Assembly: GCA_020721965.1 (NCBI GenBank)
Contig: DYLS01000020.1
Location: 1-51,237 of the forward strand
Reading direction: 5' to 3'
Source: Blastopirellula marina
GTDB lineage: Bacteria > Planctomycetota > Planctomycetia > Pirellulales > Thermoguttaceae
DNA length: 51,237 nt
Shown: positions 31,964 through 41,285 of the stretch, piece after piece
Numbering within the stretch: position 1 is the stretch's first letter
How the letters are laid out: the number at the start of each line of letters is the position of its first letter
The notes under the pieces: model-generated
What the model was told of the DNA's origin: nothing
Database searches by the model: none
What the model saw: the letters and a program-made list of their open reading frames with translations, nothing else
Position numbers and translations under genes: made by a program

Positions 31964-33391
31964 ATGAACACCGTGACCGCCTATCGGCCACCCTTTTGGG
32001 AAGCTCTTATCCAATACGCCACTCCGCCCGTCATCTTGGTCTTGGGTGTGGTTGGATTTTTTGCTCTGGCCAGTTTACGAAAACCTCCTGTTCGGGAAGA
32101 GCAGCCAGCGACTCTCCCCGTCGTCGAAACGGCGATCGCCAGGCGGCATGAAGGCGGGCTGGAGATTTCCGGCGATGGCGTCGTCGTTCCCTATCGTGAG
32201 ATTCAAGTCGCGGCGGAGGTGGACGGGCGCGTGGTGCGTAAAACACCGCAATGCGAGGCCGGCACCTACGTCAAAAAAGGGACTCTGCTGCTATCCATCG
32301 AGAAACGCGACTTTGAGATCGAAGTTGAGCGGCTGAGGGAGCAAGTGGAGCAGGCCGAAAGCTCGCTCAAGGAACTGGATGTCGAAATCGAGAACACCCG
32401 GCGGCTGATCGAGCTTTCGCAGAGCGAGCTTCAGATCGCCGAGCGGGATTACCAACGGGCGGAGTCGCTTTTCGCCAAAAATGCGATGACCCAAGCCGAC
32501 TTGGATAATGCCAAACGGAATTATATCTCCGCCCAATCGGCACTCATGAATTTGGAGAATCAACTCCGTCTGAAACAGGCCACAAAGGAACGTATCACAT
32601 CGGCCCGGGATCAGGCCACCGTGCTTTTGCACAAGGCGGAGCTGGATTTGGCACGGACGGACATTGTTGCGCCAGCCGACGGCGTGGTCGTTAATGATCT
32701 TGTCGAAGCGGACAGCTACGTCCGCAAAGGCACGGCTGTATTGGTATTCGAGGATACTTCCAAGGCTCAAGTGAAGACCAACCTTCGGGTCGACCAGTTG
32801 GCCTGGTTATGGGCAGCGTTGCGGCACAGCGGTAATCAACGCGAGATACCGTCACAAACCACCGCTTATGACGTGCCCCGTGTTCCTGCCACCGTCGTTT
32901 ACGAGTCGCAAGGAGTGCAGTATGCGTGGACTGGGACTCTCGACGGATATGAAGGGCTGGGAATGAACGAGGAAACGCGAATGGTGCCCTGCCGCGTTCT
33001 GGTGGATGTTCCCACGGCTGTCCGCGTGCTGAGTGCCGCGCCGAGTGGAGATGCCCCAGAGAAGGCGATGTCCGATCGGGCGCCACCGGCCTTGATGCGC
33101 GGGATGTACGTGAGCGTTCGGATTCAAGTCGTCCCGAACTACCCCGTTATCCGGTTGCCGGCGCGCAGCATTGAGCCGGGGAGCAAGGTGGCCCGGGTTC
33201 GCGACGGGCGGCTACGGTTGGTGCCCGTGGAGGTCGTGCAGTCACGGGACGATGATGCGATGGTCTTGGCGTCCGAACGAGACCTGCGAGTGGGAGACCA
33301 TGTGGCGGTTTCCCCCACGCCGTTTTTAGAAAACACTCCGATTGCGAGGATGGGCGAGGGTATTCCGGTTCAGGAGCAGTTGATTCCATGA
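31964..33391 (+). CDS. RND efflux periplasmic adaptor (HlyD/AcrA type)
   Basis: A 475-residue membrane fusion protein. One N-terminal membrane segment (about 16-36, TPPVILVLGVVGFFALASL) anchors it. A lipoyl-like half (VVPYREIQVAAEVDGRVV and later DIVAPADGVVVNDLVEADSY) flanks a long coiled-coil hairpin (ERLREQVEQAESSLKELDV through ARDQATVLLHKAEL). A beta-barrel and membrane-proximal part (YPVIRLPARSIEPGSKVARV) follow. It bridges the pump and an outer-membrane channel, but no TolC-like gene is in the window. The pump gene starts within its stop codon (ATGA). Confidence 0.93.
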   Translation: MNTVTAYRPPFWEALIQYATPPVILVLGVVGFFALASLRKPPVREEQPATLPVVETAIARRHEGGLEISGDGVVVPYREIQVAAEVDGRVVRKTPQCEAGTYVKKGTLLLSIEKRDFEIEVERLREQVEQAESSLKELDVEIENTRRLIELSQSELQIAERDYQRAESLFAKNAMTQADLDNAKRNYISAQSALMNLENQLRLKQATKERITSARDQATVLLHKAELDLARTDIVAPADGVVVNDLVEADSYVRKGTAVLVFEDTSKAQVKTNLRVDQLAWLWAALRHSGNQREIPSQTTAYDVPRVPATVVYESQGVQYAWTGTLDGYEGLGMNEETRMVPCRVLVDVPTAVRVLSAAPSGDAPEKAMSDRAPPALMRGMYVSVRIQVVPNYPVIRLPARSIEPGSKVARVRDGRLRLVPVEVVQSRDDDAMVLASERDLRVGDHVAVSPTPFLENTPIARMGEGIPVQEQLIP

Positions 33392-36300
33392 AGTCGCTCC
33401 TTTCTTGGTCGATTCGCAACGCCCCTGCGATGAACACGCTCTTGATCGCCGTTTTGGTGTTGGGAGCGTATTCTCTCTTCAATCTCCGCCGTGAGCTCTT
33501 TCCCGATTTCAGCCTCGAAATCATCTTGGTGTCGGTGCCCTATCCAGGCACCAGCCCAACAGAGGTTGAGGAAGGCATTTGCCAGAAGATTGAAGAGGCC
33601 GTGAGGTCGGTCGATGGGATCAAAAAGATCAACTCGGTCGCCCGCGAGGGATTGGGGTCCGTCATTCTGGAACTGTATTCCGACGTTAGCGATCCGCAGC
33701 GGGTGCTGAATGAGGTCACGGCCGAGGTCGACCGCATTCCCAGCTTCCCACTTCTCGCGGAAGACCCGGAGATCAAGCAAATCACCATTCGCCAGGCGGC
33801 GATCACAATTGGATTGATTGGACCGGACGACGGCAGCCCCTCCGCAGAAATCGCGCTGCGCGAATTGGCCGAGCAGATTCGGGACGAGCTGATCGCTCTG
33901 CCGAACGTAAACCAGGCCGAACTCCTAGGGGTTCGCCCGTATGAGATTTCGGTCGAGATCCCAGAAGCCACTCTTCGCAAGTACGGGCTGACGCTGCAAG
34001 AGGTCGCGCAAATCATTCGTCGAGAGAACGTCGAGTTGCCCGGTGGTACGCTGCGCGGAGATTCTCAAGAGGTTTTGTTGCGTGGGAAGAACAAGGGGCT
34101 AACGGGGAAAGAAATCGCGGCCCTGCCCTTGATCACCCGACCGGACGGCACAGTCCTGACAGTAGGGGAAGTCGGGCAGGTCGTCGATGGGTTCTCGGAT
34201 GCCTCGGCGATCAGTCGCATCAACGGTCGGCCGGGCATCGCCATCGTGGTGACCAGCACTACCAAAGACGACGTGCTGCTGACCACGCAGGATGTCCGGC
34301 AGTATCTGGCACGCAAGAAGTTGCCTCCCGGCTACGAGCTGACAACGTGGGACGACATCTCGGTTTACGTCCGCGATCGATTGAACCTGCTGGCCGAGAA
34401 TGGTTTGCAAGGCCTGCTCATCGTGTTCGTTTTGCTGGCGATCTTTTTGGAACTGCATCTGGCGTTTTGGGTGGCATTAGGCATTCCTATTGCCTTGTTA
34501 GGTACTTGCATCGTCTTTCTCGGCACGGATCAGACCTTGAACATGATATCCATGTTCGCCTTCCTGATGGTGCTCGGAATGCTCGTCGACGATGCCATCG
34601 TCATCGGCGAAAACGTGTACGTTCATCGCAACATGGGCAAGGGCCTGATTCAGGCCGCCGTGGACGGGACCTACGAAGTCACCCCATCCGTCGTGGCAGC
34701 CGTGCTGACAACAGTGATTGCTTTCAGCCCTTTGTTCTTCGTGCCCGGTATCATAGGGAAGTTCATTTGGCTGTTGCCTTTCGGCGTTGTAACCGCTCTA
34801 CTCGTCTCCCTCACAGAAGGGTTGTTTATCCTGCCTTGCCATTTGGCGCATGGATCCGCCAATGAAGCGCACCGCAACAACGGGAAAGACGGTGCCTCTT
34901 CTCGCGGATGGCAAGGTAAGGATGACACCCCCACTGGGTTCCAGCGAAGAAACCGCTGGCTTGTGCTGATTTGGCGCGTGGCAGCTATCACGTTACTCTT
35001 GGGGGGGTTCGCCCTCTTGATGGGCATGCCGGTCCCGTATGAGCTTTCGTTCCAGCTCTGGATAGGTTTGGCCGTTTTGCTTTTCCTAACGGTGGCGGGT
35101 GCCTATCTGCCCTGGATTAAACAGTTTACCAACGCGGTCAACGCAAGTGCCGAGTCGGCATTGAATTGGATCATCGATCACATTTATACGCCGATCCTGC
35201 GGACCGTGCTCCACTACGCTCTCGTGTCGGTCAGCGTCGCCATCGCCTTTCTGATCACATCACTGGGCTTGGTTGTTTCGGGGATCATTCCCTTTGTGAC
35301 ATTTCCAAAGACGGATGCCAATGTGATGGAGGCCATGGTTTATTTTCCCGCCGGTACGCCGGAGGTCGTCACCGATCAGGCCACGCTCACCATCGAGAAA
35401 GCGATTCGGCAAATCGACGCCGAGTACCGTCGCTCTCACCCCGGGCACCCCAAGGGACTCGTCGAGACAACCTACCGCCTGGTGGGAGATGTCACGGTGG
35501 ATGCCTTACGGATCGGCAACGAATTGCCGACCGGAAGCCACTCCGGCAAAGTTCAGGTTCAACTCGTCGATGTGACGGAACGCGATATCGACAGCCTTAC
35601 GCTCCTCAAGATGTGGCGCGAAAAGGCCAACGAATTGGGTCGCAAATTCCCCGGCGCGGAGAGTGTGACCTTTTCGGGCGAGCAGGAAGGTCCGGGCGGC
35701 TCGCCCATCGAATTTCGCCTCTTGGCGCCGGTCAGTCAAATGAGCGCTTTGGAAGAAGCGGTCGAACGGTGTGAGCAAAAGCTCGCCGAATACGACGGCG
35801 TCATCGATATTCAAGATGACTCCCGGCCCGGAAAATGGGAGTTCCAGATCAAGACCCTGGATAAAGCCAAGGCCCTGGGGATATCGCTCACGGATTTGGC
35901 GGGCGCTGTTCGCGCTGCCTACTATGGCGAAGAGGCGATGCGACTACAGCGGGGGCGGCATGAAGTCAAGCTTATGGTGCGCTATCCGGAACCGGAACGC
36001 CGCTCGCTCGCTCAATTCAGGGAGATGCGAATCCGTGGCAACGGCGTGGAGAGACCGATTCGCGAACTAGCGGATGTCCAAGTCCAGCGCGGCTACTCTC
36101 AAATCCACCGCCTCGACCAGATGCGGTCCATCACCATCACCGCAGATGTCGACGAGAACCGGGCCAATGCCCAGAAAGTTGTGCAAGAGCTTAAAACGCA
36201 ATTCTTGCCGCAACTCTTGTCCGATCCCAAATTCGCCGGCATTCAAGTCCGCTGGGAGGGGGCGCAAGAGCAGACGAACGAGTCGGTCACTGCGATGATC

Positions 36301-36945
36301 CAAGGAATGATCATTTCGATGATTGGGATTTTCGCCCTCCTGACGTTTCAGTTCCGGTCCTATTCCCAACCGATGATGATCTTGGCGATCGTTCCCTTCG
36401 GTTTGGTAGGGGCCATCGTCGGCCACCTCGTCATGGGGCTTTCCCTCACCATTATGTCCCTCTTCGCTTTAGTGGCTTTGATGGGCGTTGTCGTCAACGA
36501 TTCGATTGTGCTTATCGACTTCATCAATCCCCGCGTGCGCGGCGGGATGCCGATCCGGCGAGCACTTCTGGAGGCCGGGAGGCGGCGGTTACGACCGGTC
36601 CTGTTGACCTCCATCACGACCATCGGAGGGCTAGCCCCCATCACGTTCGAGAAGTCGGTTCAAGCTCAATTTCTGATCCCCATGGCTGTCACGCTCTCCT
36701 TTGGATTGGCCTTTTCCACCGCCTTGGTACTTTTCCTCGTTCCGGTCCTGTACCTGATCTATTCGTGGTTCATGCCAATTCCGCGCGAGAGCGATGAATA
36801 CGCTGCCGAGGAAGACTGGGAAGACCTGCCGCCGCGCGGCGGTCCGGAAGCTATGGGCAGCCCTGGCGGCGAGGAACCGTTTGAGGAGAAGCTCCAAGAA
36901 CCTGCCGAGATCGGCTATTCGATGCCTTCGCTGGAAGGCCGTTGA
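33388..36945 (+). CDS. RND-family efflux pump (AcrB/MdtB-like superfamily)
   Basis: A 1185-residue inner-membrane proton-driven pump, a little longer than AcrB (1049). The duplicated RND architecture is clear: a membrane helix, periplasmic loop with VPYPGTSPTEVEEGICQKIE, a helix bundle, second periplasmic loop, second bundle. TM4 carries the paired Asp of the proton path in MLVDDAIVIGENV (about residues 401-402). The position of the AcrB TM10 Lys (about 1036) reads VVVNDSIVLIDFI, with Asn, a pattern known in a distinct subgroup of RND proteins. A non-conserved soluble loop (about 490-520) and an acidic C-tail are extra. It overlaps the adaptor by four bases. Substrate unknown. Confidence 0.93.
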   Translation: MKSLLSWSIRNAPAMNTLLIAVLVLGAYSLFNLRRELFPDFSLEIILVSVPYPGTSPTEVEEGICQKIEEAVRSVDGIKKINSVAREGLGSVILELYSDVSDPQRVLNEVTAEVDRIPSFPLLAEDPEIKQITIRQAAITIGLIGPDDGSPSAEIALRELAEQIRDELIALPNVNQAELLGVRPYEISVEIPEATLRKYGLTLQEVAQIIRRENVELPGGTLRGDSQEVLLRGKNKGLTGKEIAALPLITRPDGTVLTVGEVGQVVDGFSDASAISRINGRPGIAIVVTSTTKDDVLLTTQDVRQYLARKKLPPGYELTTWDDISVYVRDRLNLLAENGLQGLLIVFVLLAIFLELHLAFWVALGIPIALLGTCIVFLGTDQTLNMISMFAFLMVLGMLVDDAIVIGENVYVHRNMGKGLIQAAVDGTYEVTPSVVAAVLTTVIAFSPLFFVPGIIGKFIWLLPFGVVTALLVSLTEGLFILPCHLAHGSANEAHRNNGKDGASSRGWQGKDDTPTGFQRRNRWLVLIWRVAAITLLLGGFALLMGMPVPYELSFQLWIGLAVLLFLTVAGAYLPWIKQFTNAVNASAESALNWIIDHIYTPILRTVLHYALVSVSVAIAFLITSLGLVVSGIIPFVTFPKTDANVMEAMVYFPAGTPEVVTDQATLTIEKAIRQIDAEYRRSHPGHPKGLVETTYRLVGDVTVDALRIGNELPTGSHSGKVQVQLVDVTERDIDSLTLLKMWREKANELGRKFPGAESVTFSGEQEGPGGSPIEFRLLAPVSQMSALEEAVERCEQKLAEYDGVIDIQDDSRPGKWEFQIKTLDKAKALGISLTDLAGAVRAAYYGEEAMRLQRGRHEVKLMVRYPEPERRSLAQFREMRIRGNGVERPIRELADVQVQRGYSQIHRLDQMRSITITADVDENRANAQKVVQELKTQFLPQLLSDPKFAGIQVRWEGAQEQTNESVTAMIQGMIISMIGIFALLTFQFRSYSQPMMILAIVPFGLVGAIVGHLVMGLSLTIMSLFALVALMGVVVNDSIVLIDFINPRVRGGMPIRRALLEAGRRRLRPVLLTSITTIGGLAPITFEKSVQAQFLIPMAVTLSFGLAFSTALVLFLVPVLYLIYSWFMPIPRESDEYAAEEDWEDLPPRGGPEAMGSPGGEEPFEEKLQEPAEIGYSMPSLEGR

Positions 36946-37064
36946 TCATGATTCTTGGCCGCCATTGTCATTGTCGTTGGCTTACTCTGGAAATCAGCGG
37001 ACTTCGATGCTATAAAAATGGCGTAATCGTTCACAGAAGATTCGAGCTGCCGGGCCAAGGCCAC

Positions 37065-37081
37065 CACAACATCTTGTTGTG
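37065..37081. promoter_or_regulatory. Palindrome CACAACA-TCT-TGTTGTG
   Basis: A perfect 7-base inverted repeat with a 3-base loop in the 287-base gap before the receiver-HATPase gene. It could be an operator. It shares CAACATCTTGT with R1 elements, so it may instead be a worn R1 remnant. Confidence 0.4.
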
Positions 37082-37232
37082 CGCGGGAACAATTTGTCGT
37101 TCGCTTGAGCAATCGGCGGTTCCAAGCAGAGCTTTTGTGCCACACGGCTCGTGAAAGGACCGCGTTTTCCACGCGATCACACCCGTGAACGGTGACAAAA
37201 CGGCCGATGATCTTGCGAGGAGGTATCAAGCC

Positions 37233-38153
37233 GTGACCACAATCCTGGTAGTCGATGATTCCCCCGTGGATCGCAAACTGGTGGGAACCTTGTTGGAACG
37301 TCGATTTCCCTGGAAGACCGAGTACGCTGCTACCGGGACCGAGGCGCTCGCCAAGATGAAGTTGGTGCTTCCGGATCTGGTGGTCACCGACTTGACGATG
37401 CCGGAAATGGATGGTCTGGAATTGGTTCGTGCCGTTCGACAGCACTACCCCGAGGTGCCGGTCATTCTGATGACGGCGTACGGAAGCGATACGTTGGCTT
37501 TGGAAGCATTGGAACTTGGAGCAGCCAGCTACGTCCCAAAATCGCAGCTTGCGTCCCGCCTGCCCGAAACGGTGGACAGTGTGCTACGCATTGCGGAACA
37601 AAACAAGGAACGTGAACGGCTTTTGCAACGATTGGATCGCATCGAATTCGATTTCACATTGGAAAACGAACCAGATTTGATCCAGCCGCTGGTGTCGTTG
37701 GTGCAACAAACCCTGGCCGGCATGGAGTTCGCCGATTTCGCAGGGCGATTGCAGATGGGAGTGGCGCTCAAGGAAGCAGTGCTCAACGCGCTCTTCCACG
37801 GCAATCTGCAAATCACACGCGACGAAATCGCTGCCGTCTCCGATCGGCTGTTGGCCGACAACGAGGTAAGCTTGGTCGATCAGAGACGATCTCAGCCGGA
37901 GTTCCGCGACAAAAGAATTTATGTACACGTGGAAATCGACCGCCAGCAAGCGAAATTCGTAGTACGCGACGACGGACCTGGTTTCGATGTGTCTCGCTAT
38001 ATAGCGGCGACTGGGGAGGCACCGGAGCTAGAAGAACACCGAGGCTTTCCTCTGATCCGCACTTTTATGGACGAGGTACGGTTCAACGACCGCGGCAACG
38101 AGGTCACCCTGATCAAGCTTCGCGAACAGGGGCGGCCGTCCGACCAGCCATGA
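37233..38153 (+). CDS. Response regulator fused to an RsbW-like HATPase domain
   Basis: About 306 residues from GTG 37233, chosen because GAGGAGGT lies 8 bases upstream and the receiver starts at once (TTILVVDDSPVDRKLV). The receiver is complete: Asp8/9 pocket, Asp53 in VVTDLTMPEMDG, LMTAYG and YVPKS. A helical linker joins it to a GHKL ATPase of the anti-sigma kinase type: GVALKEAVLNALFHGN (N box), FVVRDDGPGFDVSRYI (G1) and HRGFPLIRTFMDEVRF. No HisKA domain is present, so it is not a histidine kinase; it should phosphorylate a STAS protein or bind a sigma factor, under receiver control. Its stop overlaps the next start (ATGA). Confidence 0.88.
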   Translation: MTTILVVDDSPVDRKLVGTLLERRFPWKTEYAATGTEALAKMKLVLPDLVVTDLTMPEMDGLELVRAVRQHYPEVPVILMTAYGSDTLALEALELGAASYVPKSQLASRLPETVDSVLRIAEQNKERERLLQRLDRIEFDFTLENEPDLIQPLVSLVQQTLAGMEFADFAGRLQMGVALKEAVLNALFHGNLQITRDEIAAVSDRLLADNEVSLVDQRRSQPEFRDKRIYVHVEIDRQQAKFVVRDDGPGFDVSRYIAATGEAPELEEHRGFPLIRTFMDEVRFNDRGNEVTLIKLREQGRPSDQP

Positions 38154-38974
38154 GCTCCCGCAATACGGTCACCGCCGCAGCCCCTTGCGTCGGCGGGGCT
38201 ATTCGCGAAAGGGGCGTTCCCTGCGGCTTGCCCGACCCGAGCCACACATCTCTTCCCAATTGCGACTGGCACTGCGATGTGCTGGTCGTGGACCACCAGG
38301 ACAGCTTTGTCTACAACCTAGCGCGCTACTTCATCTTGGCCGGCTGCAACGTGACGGTACACCGGAGCTACGCGTTGGACCCAAAGCATGTCATCGAGAA
38401 AGGCTTTCAGGCGATTGTGCTCTCACCAGGCCCACGCCATCCCAGGGATGAACCCGACAGTGTTGCAATGGTCCGCAATTTAGCGGGCTGTGTTCCCATC
38501 TTGGGGGTCTGCCTCGGCCATCAGATCATTGCGGAGGCGTTCGGGGCCGAAGTCGTGGAGACACGAGAGCCTTGCCACGGCCGTGGGAGTTGGATCCGAT
38601 ACGTTCCCCACCCATGCTTTGCCAGCCTGCCGAATCCCTTTTTCACGGGCCGCTATCACTCGCTCGAGGTGGCGCCGACGTCGCTCCCGGATGACCTGTC
38701 CCCCATTGCCTGGACCACCACGGGGAGCATCATGGCCATCTGCCATAAACGCTTTCCCATTGTGGGATGGCAATTCCATCCCGAGTCGATCCTCACGCCG
38801 ATGGGATCTCGGATGATTGGCTCTTTCATTCGATACGCTCAAGCTCGCGTATGGGCCGCGCCAGACGCTCCACTGCCGCAGCATCTTGCCATAGCAAGCT
38901 CGACCGAACAAATCTCTGGTACTACAGCGCAGGGTTGCTTGCTTGGCCCAACCTCTTGTGGTGATAAGTCATAA
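38150..38974 (+). CDS. Glutamine amidotransferase, PabA/TrpG type
   Basis: A 274-residue class I amidotransferase supplying ammonia to aminodeoxychorismate or anthranilate synthase. The start DVLVVDHQDSFVYNLARYF, LSPGPRHPRD, the catalytic Cys in GVCLGHQIIAEAFGAEVV, and the His-Glu pair in GWQFHPESILTP are all present. An N-terminal extension of about 40 residues precedes the usual start, and a non-conserved tail of about 37 residues follows RYAQARVW. The last 18 codons and stop are contributed by an R1 repeat (38918 onward). No pabB/trpE partner lies in the window. It overlaps the receiver-HATPase gene by four bases. Confidence 0.9.
   Translation: MSSRNTVTAAAPCVGGAIRERGVPCGLPDPSHTSLPNCDWHCDVLVVDHQDSFVYNLARYFILAGCNVTVHRSYALDPKHVIEKGFQAIVLSPGPRHPRDEPDSVAMVRNLAGCVPILGVCLGHQIIAEAFGAEVVETREPCHGRGSWIRYVPHPCFASLPNPFFTGRYHSLEVAPTSLPDDLSPIAWTTTGSIMAICHKRFPIVGWQFHPESILTPMGSRMIGSFIRYAQARVWAAPDAPLPQHLAIASSTEQISGTTAQGCLLGPTSCGDKS
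38918..38974 (+). repeat. R1c, partial R1 element forming the pabA-like 3' end
   Basis: ACTACAGCGCAGGGTTGCTT followed by GCTTGGCCCAACCTCTTGTG and GTGATAAG is the outer half of R1 in the same orientation as 31731. The R2b element starts at the next base, so the inner half is missing. It encodes the C-terminus and stop of the PabA/TrpG-like protein. Confidence 0.7.
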
Positions 38975-39142
38975 CTGGACTTTTGCAAATTGGGTTTACG
39001 GGTTTCCTCTCCCTTCTCCTCTCGCGGGATTGAAGGACGGCAGTTTGCTGCGAAAACGACCTTCCTCGGTCTCCTGAATTACCCAGAGTTTCAGTTTATC
39101 GCACTCTCTTAGAGGGAGAACGAACCGTTTGCAAAAGTCTAG
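38975..39142 (+). repeat. R2b, inverted-repeat element of family R2
   Basis: Left end CTGGACTTTTGCAAAT, right end TTTGCAAAAGTCTAG, a 15-base near-perfect terminal inverted repeat; 168 bp. Internal CAGTTTGCTGCGAAAACG and CTGAATTACCCAGAG match CAGCTTGCTGCGAGAAGC and CTGAATTTCCCAGGA of the copy at 45231. It separates the converging pabA-like and dapA genes. Confidence 0.82.
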
Positions 39143-39205
39143 TCATGACGCTTCGCAACAAATCGGGGGCACGTCAGGCGATCAGGCGAGTTTTGCACTA
39201 TTGGC

Positions 39206-40096
39206 CTAACTAAGCAAGCCAAACGTCCGCAGCGTTTGACGCAATCGCGCTTCCTGGGTCTCGGACAGAGGCGTTAGTGGTAATCGCAGTTCCCCCGAAT
39301 CCCGGCCTAAAAGCCGCATTGCCGCCTTGATGGGGATGGGATTCGTCGCCAGGCCCAGCATATCCTTTGCCAGTGGAAACAACTTTTGGTGAAGAGACTG
39401 AGCCGTGGGAATCTCGCCGCGATCCCATGCCGCGACAAGCTGGACCATCTCGCGAGGCACGATGTTTCCGATAACGGATATCACACCTCGCCCGCCTACC
39501 GATAGAATGGGCAGCGTCAAGCTGTCATCTCCGCTCAGAATGGTCAGGTCTGTGCCCGATGTGAGCTGCGAGACCTGATCGAGCGATCCTGATGCCTCTT
39601 TGACCATCGCGATGTTCGGGATCTCGGCCAAACGCAGGATGGTCTCCGGCTCGATGTTCTTTCCCGTTCGTCCGGGGATGTTATAAATGCAAATGGGGAT
39701 GTCCACCGCCTCGGCCAAGAGCTTGAAGTGTTGGTAGAACCCCTCTTGGGTCGGCTTGTTGTAATAAGGCGCTACGACCAGCGCCGCGTCAGCACCCACT
39801 TGAGCGGCCCAGCGTGTCAGTTCCAGGGCCTCTTCCGTGCTGTTCGAACCCGTACCCGGCATGACCTTGATTCGTCCAGCCGCCGCCTTGATGACGGCCG
39901 CGATGACCTCGCGATGCTCCGGATGCGACAATGTTGGAGATTCCCCGGTCGTGCCCACCGGACACAAACACGTGGTTCCAGCCTGGATTTGGAACTCCAC
40001 ATATTCTTCCAGACGAGCATAATCCACCTTTCCCTCACGGAAAGGAGTGATCATCGCGACGGACAAACCTGCGAATTGCTCTGCGCGTGTGGCCAT
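39206..40096 (-). CDS. dapA: 4-hydroxy-tetrahydrodipicolinate synthase
   Basis: A 296-residue TIM barrel that condenses pyruvate with aspartate semialdehyde in the lysine and meso-diaminopimelate pathway. The Schiff-base Lys166 lies in [10 protein letters not shown], catalytic Tyr138 in [11 protein letters not shown], and the Thr pair in [27 protein letters not shown] is characteristic of true DapA. Length is standard. pdxJ lies upstream on the same strand with 116 bases between, holding a 20-bp tandem repeat. Presence of dapA agrees with a diaminopimelate peptidoglycan or with lysine synthesis alone. Confidence 0.96.
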   Translation of the reverse strand: MATRAEQFAGLSVAMITPFREGKVDYARLEEYVEFQIQAGTTCLCPVGTTGESPTLSHPEHREVIAAVIKAAAGRIKVMPGTGSNSTEEALELTRWAAQVGADAALVVAPYYNKPTQEGFYQHFKLLAEAVDIPICIYNIPGRTGKNIEPETILRLAEIPNIAMVKEASGSLDQVSQLTSGTDLTILSGDDSLTLPILSVGGRGVISVIGNIVPREMVQLVAAWDRGEIPTAQSLHQKLFPLAKDMLGLATNPIPIKAAMRLLGRDSGELRLPLTPLSETQEARLRQTLRTFGLLS

Positions 40097-40107
40097 TGGT
40101 GTCTCTA

Positions 40108-40147
40108 CGGCTGGATTGAGATCAAAAGGGCTGGAGTGAAATCAAAA
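40108..40147. repeat. 20-bp tandem duplication
   Basis: CGGCTGGATTGAGATCAAAA then GGGCTGGAGTGAAATCAAAA, between dapA and pdxJ, just upstream of the dapA start. Three mismatches. Confidence 0.88.
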
Positions 40148-40212
40148 CGAAAACGACCCTCGGCGGAGTGGAATGCAGCTCGGCATTCGCAAAGGCATGG
40201 GGCAAAACGGCG

Positions 40213-40953
40213 CTACTTGGCTGGTACCATCGAGGCTGCCGCCGACACCATCAACTGCTTCATTTCGCGGACGGATTGAGTCATGCCCACCAAGACCGCC
40301 CTCGCAACGATGCTGTGCCCGATATTCAGCTCGTGCATGTGCGGAATGGCTGCTACCGCCTGAACATTGCGATACGTCAAACCGTGGCCAGCATGCAAGA
40401 TCAAACCGCATTGGTGAACCAAAGCCGATGCGGTGTGCAAGCCCTTAAGCTCTTCCTCCACTGCATTGCCTTTGGCATTCGCATACTTGCCGGTATGCAA
40501 CTCCACGGCTTCGACGCCCATTCTAGCCGCGGCCTCGATCTGCCGCGGCTCCGGATCGATAAAAAGGCTCACGGCGATACCGGCCTCTTGCAATTTATCG
40601 ACGACCAGACGTACTCGCGACTCTTGCCCCGCCACATCCAGCCCGCCTTCGGTCGTGATCTCCTCTCTCTTTTCCGGGACCAGCGTGGCCTGATCGGGCC
40701 TTACGTCCAGCGCGATGCGCAAGATTTCCGGCTCGCAGGCCATCTCTAAATTCAGTTTGACCACGACTGTACTTCGCAAGATTCGCAAATCACGGTCCTG
40801 AATATGGCGGCGATCCTCCCGCAAATGGAGTGTGATCCCATCCGCTCCGCCCAACTCCGCGAGCACGGCAGCCGCCACGGGGTCGGGCTCGTAGGTTCTT
40901 CGGGCTTGGCGGAGCGTGGCCACGTGGTCAATGTTGACGCCAAGTTGAATCAT
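40213..40953 (-). CDS. pdxJ: Pyridoxine 5'-phosphate synthase
   Basis: A 246-residue TIM barrel of the DXP-dependent vitamin B6 pathway, condensing 1-deoxyxylulose 5-phosphate with 3-amino-2-oxopropyl phosphate. The signature [40 protein letters not shown] and the phosphate loop region [12 protein letters not shown] are all present; this set is highly specific to PdxJ. Length is typical (about 240). It precedes dapA on the same strand, and may share a transcript with it. Confidence 0.97.
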   Translation of the reverse strand: MIQLGVNIDHVATLRQARRTYEPDPVAAAVLAELGGADGITLHLREDRRHIQDRDLRILRSTVVVKLNLEMACEPEILRIALDVRPDQATLVPEKREEITTEGGLDVAGQESRVRLVVDKLQEAGIAVSLFIDPEPRQIEAAARMGVEAVELHTGKYANAKGNAVEEELKGLHTASALVHQCGLILHAGHGLTYRNVQAVAAIPHMHELNIGHSIVARAVLVGMTQSVREMKQLMVSAAASMVPAK

Positions 40954-41102
40954 GATTTCACTGTCAGCCGAGCTTTTCGAAGCCTAGGTCGCATCGCAAC
41001 CCGCGAGGGCATTCCCAAACTTAACGACTCCCGCAGCGCCAATCCTAAGCCTGTGTTTTCGCCCGCACTCCCATGACATAAAGTGCTGGCTGGTCGCGTC
41101 TG

Positions 41103-41146
41103 CAAAGGCGTCCCATCCTCTTGACAAAGGCGTTCCATCCTCCTGA
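41103..41146. repeat. 22-bp tandem duplication
   Basis: CAAAGGCGTCCCATCCTCTT (41103) and CAAAGGCGTTCCATCCTCCT (41125) begin two adjacent 22-bp units, two mismatches in all. Confidence 0.92.
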
Positions 41147-41285
41147 GAAACGATTTCGCTTGCCTGCCGAATCGCTGCGTTCCGAACAGGCGTGCCAACC
41201 GCCGCCCTATGCGCGCTCCCGCCCCACGCACGCCCTTCGGCGATTATATATGCCCCGTCTTTTTCTGGAAAGAAGCCCGTCGGAC

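Noticed and set aside
38150-38974. Amidotransferase as carbamoyl phosphate synthase small subunit or GuaA
   Set aside because: Single amidotransferase domain, and the start VVDHQDSFVYNL is specific to the PabA/TrpG group.
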